A stretch of 64,000 nucleotides of DNA from Bacteroides sp. (GTDB lineage Bacteria; Bacteroidota; Bacteroidia; Bacteroidales; Bacteroidaceae), in assembly GCF_030151085.1 (NCBI RefSeq), contig NZ_JASLER010000005.1, forward strand, positions 59,288 through 123,287. The letters run 5' to 3'. The position numbers and the translations under genes were made by a program. The notes under the pieces were generated by a model. That model was not told the origin of the DNA, did no database searches, and saw only the letters and a program-made list of their open reading frames with translations. Shown one piece after another: positions 45,165 to 53,362 of this stretch. Position 1 is the first letter of the stretch. Each line of letters opens with the position of its first letter.

Positions 45165-46369
45165 AACTATCGGATTACATAAAAGGACTCCGCAAAGGAA
45201 AAGAAGCACATCGGCTCGAAAAAGAGTCGATGCAAGATCCTTTCCTTGCCGACGCATTAGATGGATACCAGCAAGTGGAAGGGGATCATGAGCGTCGACT
45301 GGAACAGCTGCACCGTCAGGTATCGGCACGGACTTCAAAAGTGAGATTCCGCAGGGCAGTAAGTTGGAGTGTAGCGGCATGCCTGGCATTAGGAGTAGGT
45401 ATCAGTAGTTATTTCCTGTTTATGAAAAGCGAAGAGGTGATGCCCCCCCTGCTTTTTGAAGAAGAAGTACTTGCAGTAATCCCAACCGAAAAGGATTCGG
45501 TAAGGAATGGAGATACAACCGGTATCCGGGACGTTTCCGAACCATCCCAAACCGTTACGGCAGAAATAAAGAAGACCCCTTCTGATGTATTGGCACAGAA
45601 CAAACATGTGCAACAAGCACCTGCCGCAGCAGAAGAAATAGATGAATTGTTTTTGGAGGATATAGAAGAAGTGGTATCCGATAAAGAAACAGCCGAAGTT
45701 ACCACAAACGTTGAACAGCCCTCTGCTGTTATTATGACATCCCCCGCAAAGGCTTCCAAGCAATTAGCAATAGTGGGAGAGAACCTTGTGAAAGGGAAAG
45801 TGATAGACGAACATAACGAGCCTGTCATTGGAGCAGTAGTCTCCGTAAAAGGAACAGATTTAGCGACTTTGACCAATGCAGAGGGGCAGTTTGAATTGAA
45901 GACACCCCAAAAGGCAGTCGAACTAACGGCAGAATTTATAGGTTACGAACCTGTGGTACTACCGGCCGACACGGGAAATAACATGCTGATTGCGATGAGA
46001 GAAGACACGCAAAGACTTGAGGAAGTGGCAGTGGTAAGTTATGGATCAAAGAGAAGGATTAAAAAAGAGACTTCCGCATCTGCCGGAACGATAGCCAATG
46101 ATTATCGGGTACCTGAACCTATAATTGGCAAATCAGAATATAAGAAATATCTGAAAAACAGTTTAATCCATCCTTCCGACGAAGCTTGTAAGCATTTGAA
46201 AGGAACTGTAACCCTTGCTTTCTATGTAGACAAGGATGGAAATCCCGAACGTATAACCGTAGTTAAAGGCTTGTGTAAATCTATCGACCAAGAAGCAGTC
46301 CGATTAGTGAAGGAAGGTCCGAAGTGGACACCGGGCAAATTACCTGTAGAGTTGGATATTGAATTCTAA
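45161..46369 (+). CDS. Membrane fusion: carboxypeptidase-regulatory-like domain plus TonB C-terminal domain
   Basis: The 402-residue protein has a short cytoplasmic part (MKLSDYIKGLRKGKEAHRLE), a membrane helix near 67-86 and a long acidic periplasmic linker. A SusC-type beta domain (KGKVIDEHNEPVIGAVVSVK, about 210-285) follows, then the plug-like motif LEEVAVVSYGSKRRIKKETS. A TonB C-terminal domain ends the protein (residues about 320-402, EYKKYLKNSLIHP). The N-terminus and coupling to a sigma gene suggest an anti-sigma role, but no FecR domain is visible. The TonB domain could contact receptors or act independently of ExbBD. Confidence 0.85.
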   Translation: MKLSDYIKGLRKGKEAHRLEKESMQDPFLADALDGYQQVEGDHERRLEQLHRQVSARTSKVRFRRAVSWSVAACLALGVGISSYFLFMKSEEVMPPLLFEEEVLAVIPTEKDSVRNGDTTGIRDVSEPSQTVTAEIKKTPSDVLAQNKHVQQAPAAAEEIDELFLEDIEEVVSDKETAEVTTNVEQPSAVIMTSPAKASKQLAIVGENLVKGKVIDEHNEPVIGAVVSVKGTDLATLTNAEGQFELKTPQKAVELTAEFIGYEPVVLPADTGNNMLIAMREDTQRLEEVAVVSYGSKRRIKKETSASAGTIANDYRVPEPIIGKSEYKKYLKNSLIHPSDEACKHLKGTVTLAFYVDKDGNPERITVVKGLCKSIDQEAVRLVKEGPKWTPGKLPVELDIEF

Positions 46370-46413
46370 TCTACCCTTTTAATAAAATATTTTACAGCGA
46401 ACAGACAAATATC

Positions 46414-46502
46414 AATCAGTCCATACCTGAACCCTATTCAGTCGTATACTTAATATGATTCAGTCGTATACTTAACCCTATTCAGTCCGTACCTGAATAG
46501 GG
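46414..46502. repeat. Palindromic tandem array D (22-bp period, four units)
   Basis: Left half-sites AATCAG (46414), ATTCAG (46436), ATTCAG (46458) and ATTCAG (46480) and right half-sites CTGAAC (46427), CTTAAT (46449), CTTAAC (46471) and CTGAAT (46493) recur at exactly 22 bp. The unit sequence is close to ATTCAGTCGTATACTTAACC. The last unit forms a perfect 10-bp stem, CCCTATTCAG/CTGAATAGGG, with a 7-nt loop. Confidence 0.9.
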
Positions 46503-46523
46503 CTTATTATATCATATTGATAA

Positions 46524-46658
46524 TCAAAATATTACAAACGGCGAATCCAAAGTAATCAAATTAAACAAAACAGGCATCAAAATATCCTGTTTTTCATCAC
46601 CGGGCAGATAATATCCACACCATAGTTTTGCATTCAAATAATCAGTTTCACAGTCCAT
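46524..46658 (-). other. Short open frame, possible gene remnant
   Basis: The minus strand encodes 44 residues with a protein-like composition (MDCETDYLNAKLWCGYYL, then LPGDEKQDILMPVLF). No family was recognised. An upstream in-frame TAA lies close by, so nothing longer exists. It could be a small gene, a remnant or chance. Confidence 0.2.
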
Positions 46659-46685
46659 GCCGAGTAGAAGATTCTGTTTTTATGT

Positions 46686-46766
46686 GTTAAAAAAGTGTTT
46701 CCGATATAAGAGTAGCTTATAGAATATGTGTCTCACTTATGTAAACACAATAAAATAATTAATATC
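46686..46766 (+). promoter_or_regulatory. GH3 leader element, copy 2
   Basis: TTAAAAAAG (46687), CCG-N-TATA with GAGT (46701-46713) and GTGTCT (46728) occur in the same order and with the same 41-bp distance as at 40234-40311. The ATG is 39 bp after GTGTC. Flanking sequence differs, so the motifs look selected. Confidence 0.6.
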
Positions 46767-49250
46767 ATGAAACGGAAACAGAGTACAACTATGAAACACA
46801 AACTATGGATCATAATAGGACTATTCATACTATGCCCAAACATAGTTAAAGCACAAATCTGCATTACCCAAGAAGCAGAACAGCGTGCCCGGGAGCTGGT
46901 CTCTCAAATGACGCTGGAGGAAAAGATCGATTACATTTCAGGTCCCAAGTCTTTTTATATCAGGGCGGTTCCACGATTGGGAATCCCCGAAATAAGATTG
47001 GCCGACGGTCCGCAAGGCATACGAAACAATACCAAAAGTACCTTGTACCCGTGTGGAATCCTTTCAGCATCGACCTGGAACAGAGAATTAGTGCGAGAGT
47101 TGGGGCATGGGCTTGGACGAGATGCCAAAGCTCGTGGAATAAGCATTCTGCTGGGGCCCGGTGTTAATATCTATCGGTCACCCTTATGCGGTCGTAATTA
47201 CGAGTACTTTGGCGAAGACCCTTATCTGACCAGCGAGATTGGCAAGCAATATATACAAGGTGTTCAAGAAGAAGGCGTAATGGCCACCGTGAAGCATTTT
47301 GCGGTAAACAATCAAGAGTGGAGCAGGCACAACGCCAGTTCGGATGTAGACGAGCGCACACTTCAGGAAATCTACTTCCCCGCCTTCCGCAAGGCTGTAG
47401 AAGAAGCCCAAGTGGGTGCCGTGATGAACAGTTACAATCCTGTGAACGGAGTACATGCTACCGAAAACCCTTGGATGAACATCGACATCCTGCGCAAGCA
47501 ATGGGGCTTTAAAGGTATTCTGATGTCCGACTGGACTTCAGTCTATTCCGCCGTAGGTGCTGCCAACGGGGGGCTGGACCTTGAAATGCCCGTCGGTAAG
47601 TTCATGAACAAGGAACAACTGATACCGGCTATAAAGAATGGCATTGTAACCGAAGCCACTATTGATGCCAAAGTGCAACACGTGCTTCAGACATTGATTG
47701 CTTTCGGATGTTTCGACTCACCGAAAGAAAGCTCCAATGTTACCAAAGATAATCTCCAATCCAAAGAAACAGCCCTCAAACTAGCAAGAGAAGGAGTGGT
47801 ACTGCTGAAGAATGAACGCCAAACCCTGCCCTACCGGAAAGGTAAAACTCTGATTCTCGGTCCCAATGCCGACATTATTCCTACCGGAGGAGGTAGTGGG
47901 TTTGTCACTCCATTTTCCGTAGTATCGGTATACGATGGCATGCGCCAGTTGCGAGGCGACAAGCAGGTGGAATTATTATCCGACAGCCTTCTTTATAAAG
48001 ACCTCGCCGACCAGTTTTATACAGACAAGCAGTTTACCCAAAAGGGATTCAAGAGCGAATATTACAACACTCGCAACCTGACAGGAGATATCTTCCGGAC
48101 AGGTATCGAACCTGGAATTGAATATGCCTGGAAATACGGTGCACCATTTGCAGGTATGCCCACCGATCAGTTCTCCGCCCGCTGGACAGGAGCCTATCGG
48201 GCTCAAAAAGACGGGACCATCAAATTCCAATTGGCAGGTGACGACGGTTACCGATTGTTTGTAAATGACCAGCTCATTACGGGCGATTGGGGGAATCATT
48301 CCTACAGCACACGCAGTGCTTTCATGGAAGTGAAGGCAGGAGAAGTGTATAAGCTAAGAATGGAGTTTTTCGATAATGTAGGCGAAGCTACGGTCAGTTT
48401 TCGTGCAGGGATGATGGATGAAGCCCAACTTGCCACCTCCTTGAAGCGTGCGCAAAACGTCATAGTATGCGCCGGGTTCAACAGCAGTACCGAAGGAGAA
48501 GGTTTCGACCGTCCGTTTGCATTGTCGCACGGTCAGGAGTATCTTATCAATAAAGTTGCAGCCTTGCACAACAACGTAACTGTTATAGTAAATGCAGGAG
48601 GCGGAATAGACTTCCGCAATTGGGGGAATAACGTTCCATCCATCCTAATGGCATGGTACCCCGGTCAAGAAGGAGGGTTGGCATTGGCAGAAATCATCAC
48701 CGGAAAAGTATCACCGAGCGGGAAATTACCAATCAGCATTGAGGAGAAATGGGAGGACAATCCTACATTCAACAGCTACTACGATAACCGCAGCGTAGCT
48801 CATAAACGTGTGCAATATACCGAAGGCATATTCGTAGGCTACAGAGGTTATGACCACACAGGCAAGAAACCGCTCTATCCCTTCGGCTACGGGCTATCTT
48901 ATAGCAACTTTGCATATAGCAATCTCACTGCCGAAAAGACTGGAACCAATAACATAACAATAAGTTTTGACATCAAGAATATAGGAAAGACCGATGCCGC
49001 GGAGATAGCGCAAGTTTATGTTAGTGATCTCCATTCGTCCGTACCACGTCCACTGAAAGAATTGAAAGGGTACGACAAAGTTTATTTGAAACGTGGAGAA
49101 AGCAAACGCATAAGTATCTCTTTATCGAAAGAAGCCTTCGCGTTCTATGACATCAACACACATCAATTCATAGTTGAACCGGGCGAATTCAAAATACAGG
49201 CAGGCCCCTCTTCTGCCGAATTACCATTGACTACAACACTCAGTTTATAA
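46767..49250 (+). CDS. GH3 beta-glycosidase with PA14 insertion
   Basis: The 827-residue product has a signal peptide (MKHKLWIIIGLFILC after a short basic lead). The GH3 barrel has LADGPQGIRNN, KHFAVNNQEWSRH and nucleophile Asp255 in GILMSDWTSV. The alpha/beta sandwich is interrupted by a PA14 domain at about 425-550 (FKSEYYNTRNLTGD, LAGDDGYRLFVND). A fibronectin-III-like C-terminus follows. PA14-bearing GH3 enzymes include beta-glucosidases and others; the PA14 domain shapes the active-site rim. The frame extends upstream to 46728, but that part covers the leader element. It is followed after 17 bp by another GH3 gene. Confidence 0.92.
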   Translation: MKRKQSTTMKHKLWIIIGLFILCPNIVKAQICITQEAEQRARELVSQMTLEEKIDYISGPKSFYIRAVPRLGIPEIRLADGPQGIRNNTKSTLYPCGILSASTWNRELVRELGHGLGRDAKARGISILLGPGVNIYRSPLCGRNYEYFGEDPYLTSEIGKQYIQGVQEEGVMATVKHFAVNNQEWSRHNASSDVDERTLQEIYFPAFRKAVEEAQVGAVMNSYNPVNGVHATENPWMNIDILRKQWGFKGILMSDWTSVYSAVGAANGGLDLEMPVGKFMNKEQLIPAIKNGIVTEATIDAKVQHVLQTLIAFGCFDSPKESSNVTKDNLQSKETALKLAREGVVLLKNERQTLPYRKGKTLILGPNADIIPTGGGSGFVTPFSVVSVYDGMRQLRGDKQVELLSDSLLYKDLADQFYTDKQFTQKGFKSEYYNTRNLTGDIFRTGIEPGIEYAWKYGAPFAGMPTDQFSARWTGAYRAQKDGTIKFQLAGDDGYRLFVNDQLITGDWGNHSYSTRSAFMEVKAGEVYKLRMEFFDNVGEATVSFRAGMMDEAQLATSLKRAQNVIVCAGFNSSTEGEGFDRPFALSHGQEYLINKVAALHNNVTVIVNAGGGIDFRNWGNNVPSILMAWYPGQEGGLALAEIITGKVSPSGKLPISIEEKWEDNPTFNSYYDNRSVAHKRVQYTEGIFVGYRGYDHTGKKPLYPFGYGLSYSNFAYSNLTAEKTGTNNITISFDIKNIGKTDAAEIAQVYVSDLHSSVPRPLKELKGYDKVYLKRGESKRISISLSKEAFAFYDINTHQFIVEPGEFKIQAGPSSAELPLTTTLSL

Positions 49251-49267
49251 TCCCAAAGCTATAGAAT

Positions 49268-51472
49268 ATGAAGAAACTGCTAACACTCACGCTTGGTTTG
49301 TGCACATTCGGAATCATGAATATCTCCGCACAAATCATGCCCAAAGATAAATTCGTCAATAATTTGATGAAGCAGATGACCTTGGATGAAAAGATAGGCC
49401 AACTGGCTCAGTGCACCTTCCGAGGCAACTTCACAGGACCGGATGGGGCGAATCTTCCGAAAGAAGAATATGTAAAACAAGGGAAGATAGGTTCGATGCT
49501 GAACGTGATAGGTATTAAGGATATACGTCGTTTTCAGGAACTGGCTCTACAGTCCCGCCTCCGCATTCCACTCATTTTCGGTTTGGATGTGATACATGGT
49601 TACCGTACCGGCTTCCCCATCCCCCTTGCCGAAGCCGCCAGCTTCGATTTAGAGATGATTGAAGAAGCCGCTCGCTACAATGCCTTAGAGAGTGCGGCCG
49701 ATGGTTTGAACTGGGTTTTCGCTCCGATGGTCGACATCTCTTGGGATGCCCGATGGGGACGTGTCATGGAAGGTGCGGGCGAAGATCCCTATTATGGTTC
49801 ACGAGTAGCCGAAGCCCGTATACATGGCTTGCAGGGAAATAATCTAGCCGATACCGCCACCGTCATGGCTTGCGTTAAGCATTTCGCCGGATATGGAGCA
49901 CCCATAGCAGGAAAAGAGTACAATAGTGTGGACATGTCATTGGGGCAATTTGCCAATTTCTACATGCCCACTTATCAAGCCGCAATAAAAGCAGGAGCGG
50001 CAACGGTAATGAGTGCATTCAATGACTTCAACAACATCCCTTGCACCGCCAGTGACTTTCTGCTTAATCAATTGCTCCGCGAAAAGTGGGGCTTCAAGGG
50101 TTTTGTAGTCTCCGACTATAATTCAGTAGAAGAACTGGTGAATCATCGTTATGCAGCCGATAAGAAGGATGCAGCAGCCAAAGCCTTGAATGCGGGCCTC
50201 GACATGGAAATGGTTAGTACCTGCTATCTGACTTATCTCAAAGAACTGATACAAGAAGGTAAAGTTAAAGAAAGCGTTCTGAACAATGCCGTACGACGCA
50301 TTTTAGAGAAGAAATATGAACTCGGTCTGTTCGAAGATCCTTTCCGTTATTGTAATCCGGCACGTTCGACCCGTGTGCTCAATGCGCCGGAAGTTCGTAA
50401 CGCCTCCCTCCGTATGGCGGAGCGTTCCATCGTATTGTTGGAAAACAAAGGCTCGGTACTTCCTGTAACACCGCAAGTAAAGTCAGTAGCGCTGATAGGT
50501 GGTCTTACCAAGTCGCGTGACGATATGGCAGGAGCTTGGGCGGCCATAACAGACCGTAGCAAGATAGTAACCCTGCACGACGCATTGCTTCAGCAAGGAC
50601 TGGCAGTGAACTATGCCGACGGTTACGATTTAAAGACTAACCGCATGACCGGTTTACAGGAAGCCCTTCAGGCAGCTAACGCATCCGATATTATCATTGT
50701 AGCCATAGGCGAGAAAGCCAATCAAAGTGGTGAGAAGACTTCAAAAGTAGATATATCTCTTCCCGAAGAGCAACAAATGCTGGTAGCCGAACTAAAGAAA
50801 ACAGGAAAACCCGTGATTGCCCTCGTCATGTGTGGTCGCCCTGTTATCTTCAATCAGGCAAAGAAGCATGCAGATGCGGTATTGTGCACTTGGTGGTTGG
50901 GAAGCGAAGCAGGTAATGCTATTTATAATGTGCTTTGGGGAAAATATAATCCTTCTGCCAAACTCCCCATGACCTTTCCTGCACATGTAGGTCAGATTCC
51001 TATCCACTATCAGCAGAAGAGCTCCGGACGACCGACTAGCTTGAAGCAAGCCTATACAGCATCCTATATTGATTCTTCCACCGAACCGGCTTATTACTTC
51101 GGTCATGGTTTGTCCTATACCACTTTCGGTTATTCGGATTTGGATGTAAAGCCGGGGAAAACACGCGGTACCCATGCATTGGTTTCCGTAAAAGTAACCA
51201 ACCAAGGGCAATATGCCGGAGAAGAAATCGTCCAACTGTATGTACAGGATAAGACTGCCTCCGTGACACGTCCAATAAAAGAGCTAAAAGGTATCCGGAA
51301 AATAAAGCTGGAAACAGGCGAAAGTCAAACCGTTACTTTCAGCATAACCGATGAAGCAGTAGGTTTCTACGATAATGATATGAATTATAAAGTGGAACCG
51401 GGAGATTTTATCTTTATGGTAGGAGGCAGCAGCAATAACTTGCAGCAGATCACTTTTACCCTCAAAGGATAA
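49268..51472 (+). CDS. GH3 beta-glycosidase
   Basis: This 734-residue exported GH3 enzyme has a signal peptide (to about residue 22). The barrel has PLIFGLDVIHGYRTGFPIPL, KHFAGYGAPIAGKEY and nucleophile Asp283 in GFVVSDYNSVEEL. The alpha/beta sandwich and fibronectin-III-like domain are complete. Overall order resembles the GH3 at 40312, but the sequences are well diverged (YGAPIAGKEY against YGASEAGRDY), so this is not a recent duplicate. It is co-transcribed with the PA14 GH3 and ends at a hairpin shared with the convergent sigma gene. Confidence 0.93.
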   Translation: MKKLLTLTLGLCTFGIMNISAQIMPKDKFVNNLMKQMTLDEKIGQLAQCTFRGNFTGPDGANLPKEEYVKQGKIGSMLNVIGIKDIRRFQELALQSRLRIPLIFGLDVIHGYRTGFPIPLAEAASFDLEMIEEAARYNALESAADGLNWVFAPMVDISWDARWGRVMEGAGEDPYYGSRVAEARIHGLQGNNLADTATVMACVKHFAGYGAPIAGKEYNSVDMSLGQFANFYMPTYQAAIKAGAATVMSAFNDFNNIPCTASDFLLNQLLREKWGFKGFVVSDYNSVEELVNHRYAADKKDAAAKALNAGLDMEMVSTCYLTYLKELIQEGKVKESVLNNAVRRILEKKYELGLFEDPFRYCNPARSTRVLNAPEVRNASLRMAERSIVLLENKGSVLPVTPQVKSVALIGGLTKSRDDMAGAWAAITDRSKIVTLHDALLQQGLAVNYADGYDLKTNRMTGLQEALQAANASDIIIVAIGEKANQSGEKTSKVDISLPEEQQMLVAELKKTGKPVIALVMCGRPVIFNQAKKHADAVLCTWWLGSEAGNAIYNVLWGKYNPSAKLPMTFPAHVGQIPIHYQQKSSGRPTSLKQAYTASYIDSSTEPAYYFGHGLSYTTFGYSDLDVKPGKTRGTHALVSVKVTNQGQYAGEEIVQLYVQDKTASVTRPIKELKGIRKIKLETGESQTVTFSITDEAVGFYDNDMNYKVEPGDFIFMVGGSSNNLQQITFTLKG

Positions 51473-51487
51473 GCAACCGAACAACCG

Positions 51488-51523
51488 AACAATACACTTT
51501 TCAGAAAAGATAAGTGTATTGTT
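51488..51523. terminator. Hairpin between GH3 and convergent sigma gene
   Basis: AACAATACACTT (51488-51499) and AAGTGTATTGTT (51512-51523) are perfect 12-bp arms around 12 nt. It overlaps the last codons of the minus-strand sigma gene and lies just past the GH3 stop. Confidence 0.7.
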
Positions 51524-52049
51524 CTCCCAAAAACTTCTTGATATGCTTTAATGCTTTAGTAATCTGAGCCTCCACCGTCTTTACCGAAATATCCATTTCA
51601 TTCGCAATTTCCTGATTCGTCTTGCCCTCTTCCCTACTCTTACGATAGACTTGCTGGCACTTATCGGCTAACGCACAAACCGCTTCTTCAATCAAATGAT
51701 TCAGTTCTTCCATTTCCAAGGAAGTATCAGCAGCCAACTCATAAGCACAGTCTTCCGATTCTTCTACACTGACAGTAATCTTTTCATCGCGCAGCGCATT
51801 CAGGCAACGGTTGCGTGCCGCCTGAAAAAGATAAGCCTTGAAAGATATCTTCAGTTCCAACGTCGCCCGATTCTCCCATAAGTTCATGAATATAGTCAAA
51901 GCAATCTCTTCCACCTCCTGCTTATCCTTTACATAGAGTAACATAAAGCGGCAAAGTGAAACAAAATAGGTATCGAAGAGGTGCTTAAACGCCTTCTCGT
52001 CATCTTGCTTGATTAATTGTAACAATAGGATATCGTCTGTTGCTGACAT
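51501..52049 (-). CDS. ECF RNA polymerase sigma factor (SusCD system 2)
   Basis: This 182-residue sigma factor has region 2 (FKHLFDTYFVSLCRFMLLYV, VEEIALTIFMNLWENR) and region 4 (EEGKTNQEIANEMDISVKTV). Its gene is divergent from fecR2 (52208, plus strand), the arrangement usual for Bacteroidales ECF/FecR/SusCD systems, whereas system 1 has sigma and fecR co-directional. It is expected to be held by the FecR2 product and to drive fecR2/susCD2. A -7 match lies 45 bp upstream. Confidence 0.93.
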   Translation of the reverse strand: MSATDDILLLQLIKQDDEKAFKHLFDTYFVSLCRFMLLYVKDKQEVEEIALTIFMNLWENRATLELKISFKAYLFQAARNRCLNALRDEKITVSVEESEDCAYELAADTSLEMEELNHLIEEAVCALADKCQQVYRKSREEGKTNQEIANEMDISVKTVEAQITKALKHIKKFLGEQYTYLF

Positions 52050-52093
52050 ACTTAATAGAGTATAATAGTATTAGACAAGGCTATTTTATGCAG

Positions 52094-52101
52094 CAAAGGT
52101 A
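52094..52101 (-). promoter_or_regulatory. -7 element for the sigma gene
   Basis: On the minus strand it reads TACCTTTG followed by C, a match to TAnnTTTG. Confidence 0.55.
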
Positions 52102-52147
52102 CTAATATTATTCATTCTTAGAAAATTCTAAAAAAAATAATTGATTG

Positions 52148-52181
52148 GAGTAAGGGTCAGGTCAAAGTGATGTGTCATATA
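52148..52181 (+). promoter_or_regulatory. Candidate ECF-type promoter of fecR2
   Basis: GAGTAAGGGTCAGG lies upstream of TGTGTCATATA (52171-52181). GTGTC is 36 bp before the fecR2 ATG, the same distance as in the first GH3 leader. The assignment rests on this resemblance and on general similarity to fecR upstream regions in Bacteroides. Confidence 0.4.
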
Positions 52182-52207
52182 AGTGAAGGCCTCAAAAAGA
52201 TATTATC

Positions 52208-53221
52208 ATGATGATGAAAAAAAGTGTTCCTTGGAATTTAATCATTCCTAAGCTGAAACAGGAAATTTCCGCAGACGAAGAGCGGCAATTGGATACTTGG
52301 TTGCGCAACAGTAACAACGAAGCGCTATTCCATGAACTACAGCAACTATGGGAGAAGATTCAGGCAAACGTAGATAACTATACGCCCAATACTGAATTTT
52401 ACTGGAATGAACTGGTCAACCGCATGCATGCCGCACAACCGAAACCAGCCGAAGCCCCTGCAAAGAAACGCTTCGAACTGAAACGGATGTACCGCTATGT
52501 AGCCGCAGCTTGCATAGCTATTGCTATCGGTTGTTCATTCTATATAGGTTTCCTCAACGGACAACCCGAACCCGTACCACAACTGTACACCAATTTGTCG
52601 GGCAAGTCGAAGGTACTCCTTCCTGACGGTAGCGAAGTATGGATGCATACGGAGACAGCATTACAATACGTCTCACAAATGAATGGAGACGAGCGTATGG
52701 TAAACGTCACCGGTGAAGCCTACTTTGACGTGGCACACGATGCCGACAAGCCTTTTGTGGTACAAACAGACGGCATGCGTATCGTAGTTCACGGAACCAA
52801 ATTCAATGTCGATGCATTCCCCGGCTCGGAGAATACACTCGTTAGTTTGGTCGAAGGCTCCGTCTCTTTGGAAACCAAGACCATGAACCGTTTCCTCAAA
52901 CCGGGCGAAACGGCCATTTATAACCGGAAAACCCAGACGCTAAAGGTAGAAAAAGATGATGTAAAATTTGCATCGTCGTGGGCCAACACCGAACTGATCT
53001 TCAAGAACCGTTCATTGGGAGATATCTGTAAATTGCTCTCCAAGTGGTATCGGGTTAAGATTGATTTGGACCCGACATTGGCACACAAATATTTCTATAC
53101 GTTTACGTTGCGTAACGAACCGCTGGACGAAATCCTGCGCATTATGGCTCGCATCCAACCTATGAAATATACCTTTAGTGAAGAAAATGAGTTAACCATC
53201 TCGTTTGCAGATACAAAATAA
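52208..53221 (+). CDS. FecR-type anti-sigma factor (system 2)
   Basis: This 337-residue protein starts MMMKKSVPWNLIIPKLKQEI, and any of the first three Met codons could be used. A membrane helix lies near residues 98-117 (YVAAACIAIAIGCSFYIGFL). The periplasmic FecR domain follows (LSGKSKVLLPDGSEVWMHTE, VVHGTKFNVDAFPGSENTLV). A C-terminal domain reads LGDICKLLSKWYRVKIDLDP. It should bind the divergently encoded sigma factor and receive the signal from SusC2, whose gene starts 141 bp downstream. Confidence 0.93.
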   Translation: MMMKKSVPWNLIIPKLKQEISADEERQLDTWLRNSNNEALFHELQQLWEKIQANVDNYTPNTEFYWNELVNRMHAAQPKPAEAPAKKRFELKRMYRYVAAACIAIAIGCSFYIGFLNGQPEPVPQLYTNLSGKSKVLLPDGSEVWMHTETALQYVSQMNGDERMVNVTGEAYFDVAHDADKPFVVQTDGMRIVVHGTKFNVDAFPGSENTLVSLVEGSVSLETKTMNRFLKPGETAIYNRKTQTLKVEKDDVKFASSWANTELIFKNRSLGDICKLLSKWYRVKIDLDPTLAHKYFYTFTLRNEPLDEILRIMARIQPMKYTFSEENELTISFADTK

Positions 53222-53297
53222 AACAATTACAAACTTTAAATGCCTATGTAAATACAGAGATTTGAGATTTTTAGACTACTAATAACCAATAAAACAG

Positions 53298-53326
53298 ATG
53301 TAACTATTCAAGAGGTTTAGTTACAT
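53298..53326. promoter_or_regulatory. Inverted repeat in the susC2 leader
   Basis: ATGTAACTA (53298-53306) and TAGTTACAT (53318-53326) are perfect 9-bp arms around 11 nt, 37 bp before the susC2 ATG. It may be a regulator site or a leader hairpin. Confidence 0.45.
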
Positions 53327-53362
53327 TCAAGACCTACATTAATCTTTAAATTTATAATAATT

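Larger units (their letters stand above)
46370..46766. other. Intergenic region before the second GH3 gene
   Basis: It contains array D (46414-46502), a hairpin AAAACAGG/CCTGTTTT with a following T (46567-46593, a weak terminator candidate), a 44-codon minus-strand open frame and the GH3 leader copy 2. No RNA gene was recognised. Confidence 0.6.

Noticed and set aside
45409..45876. Minus-strand Ser/Thr-rich open frame in the TonB fusion gene
   Set aside because: It is a shadow of the acidic linker on the plus strand.
46567..46593. Hairpin AAAACAGG/CCTGTTTT as a definite terminator
   Set aside because: The stem is short and A/T-rich with a large loop; it is listed only as a weak candidate within the gap description.
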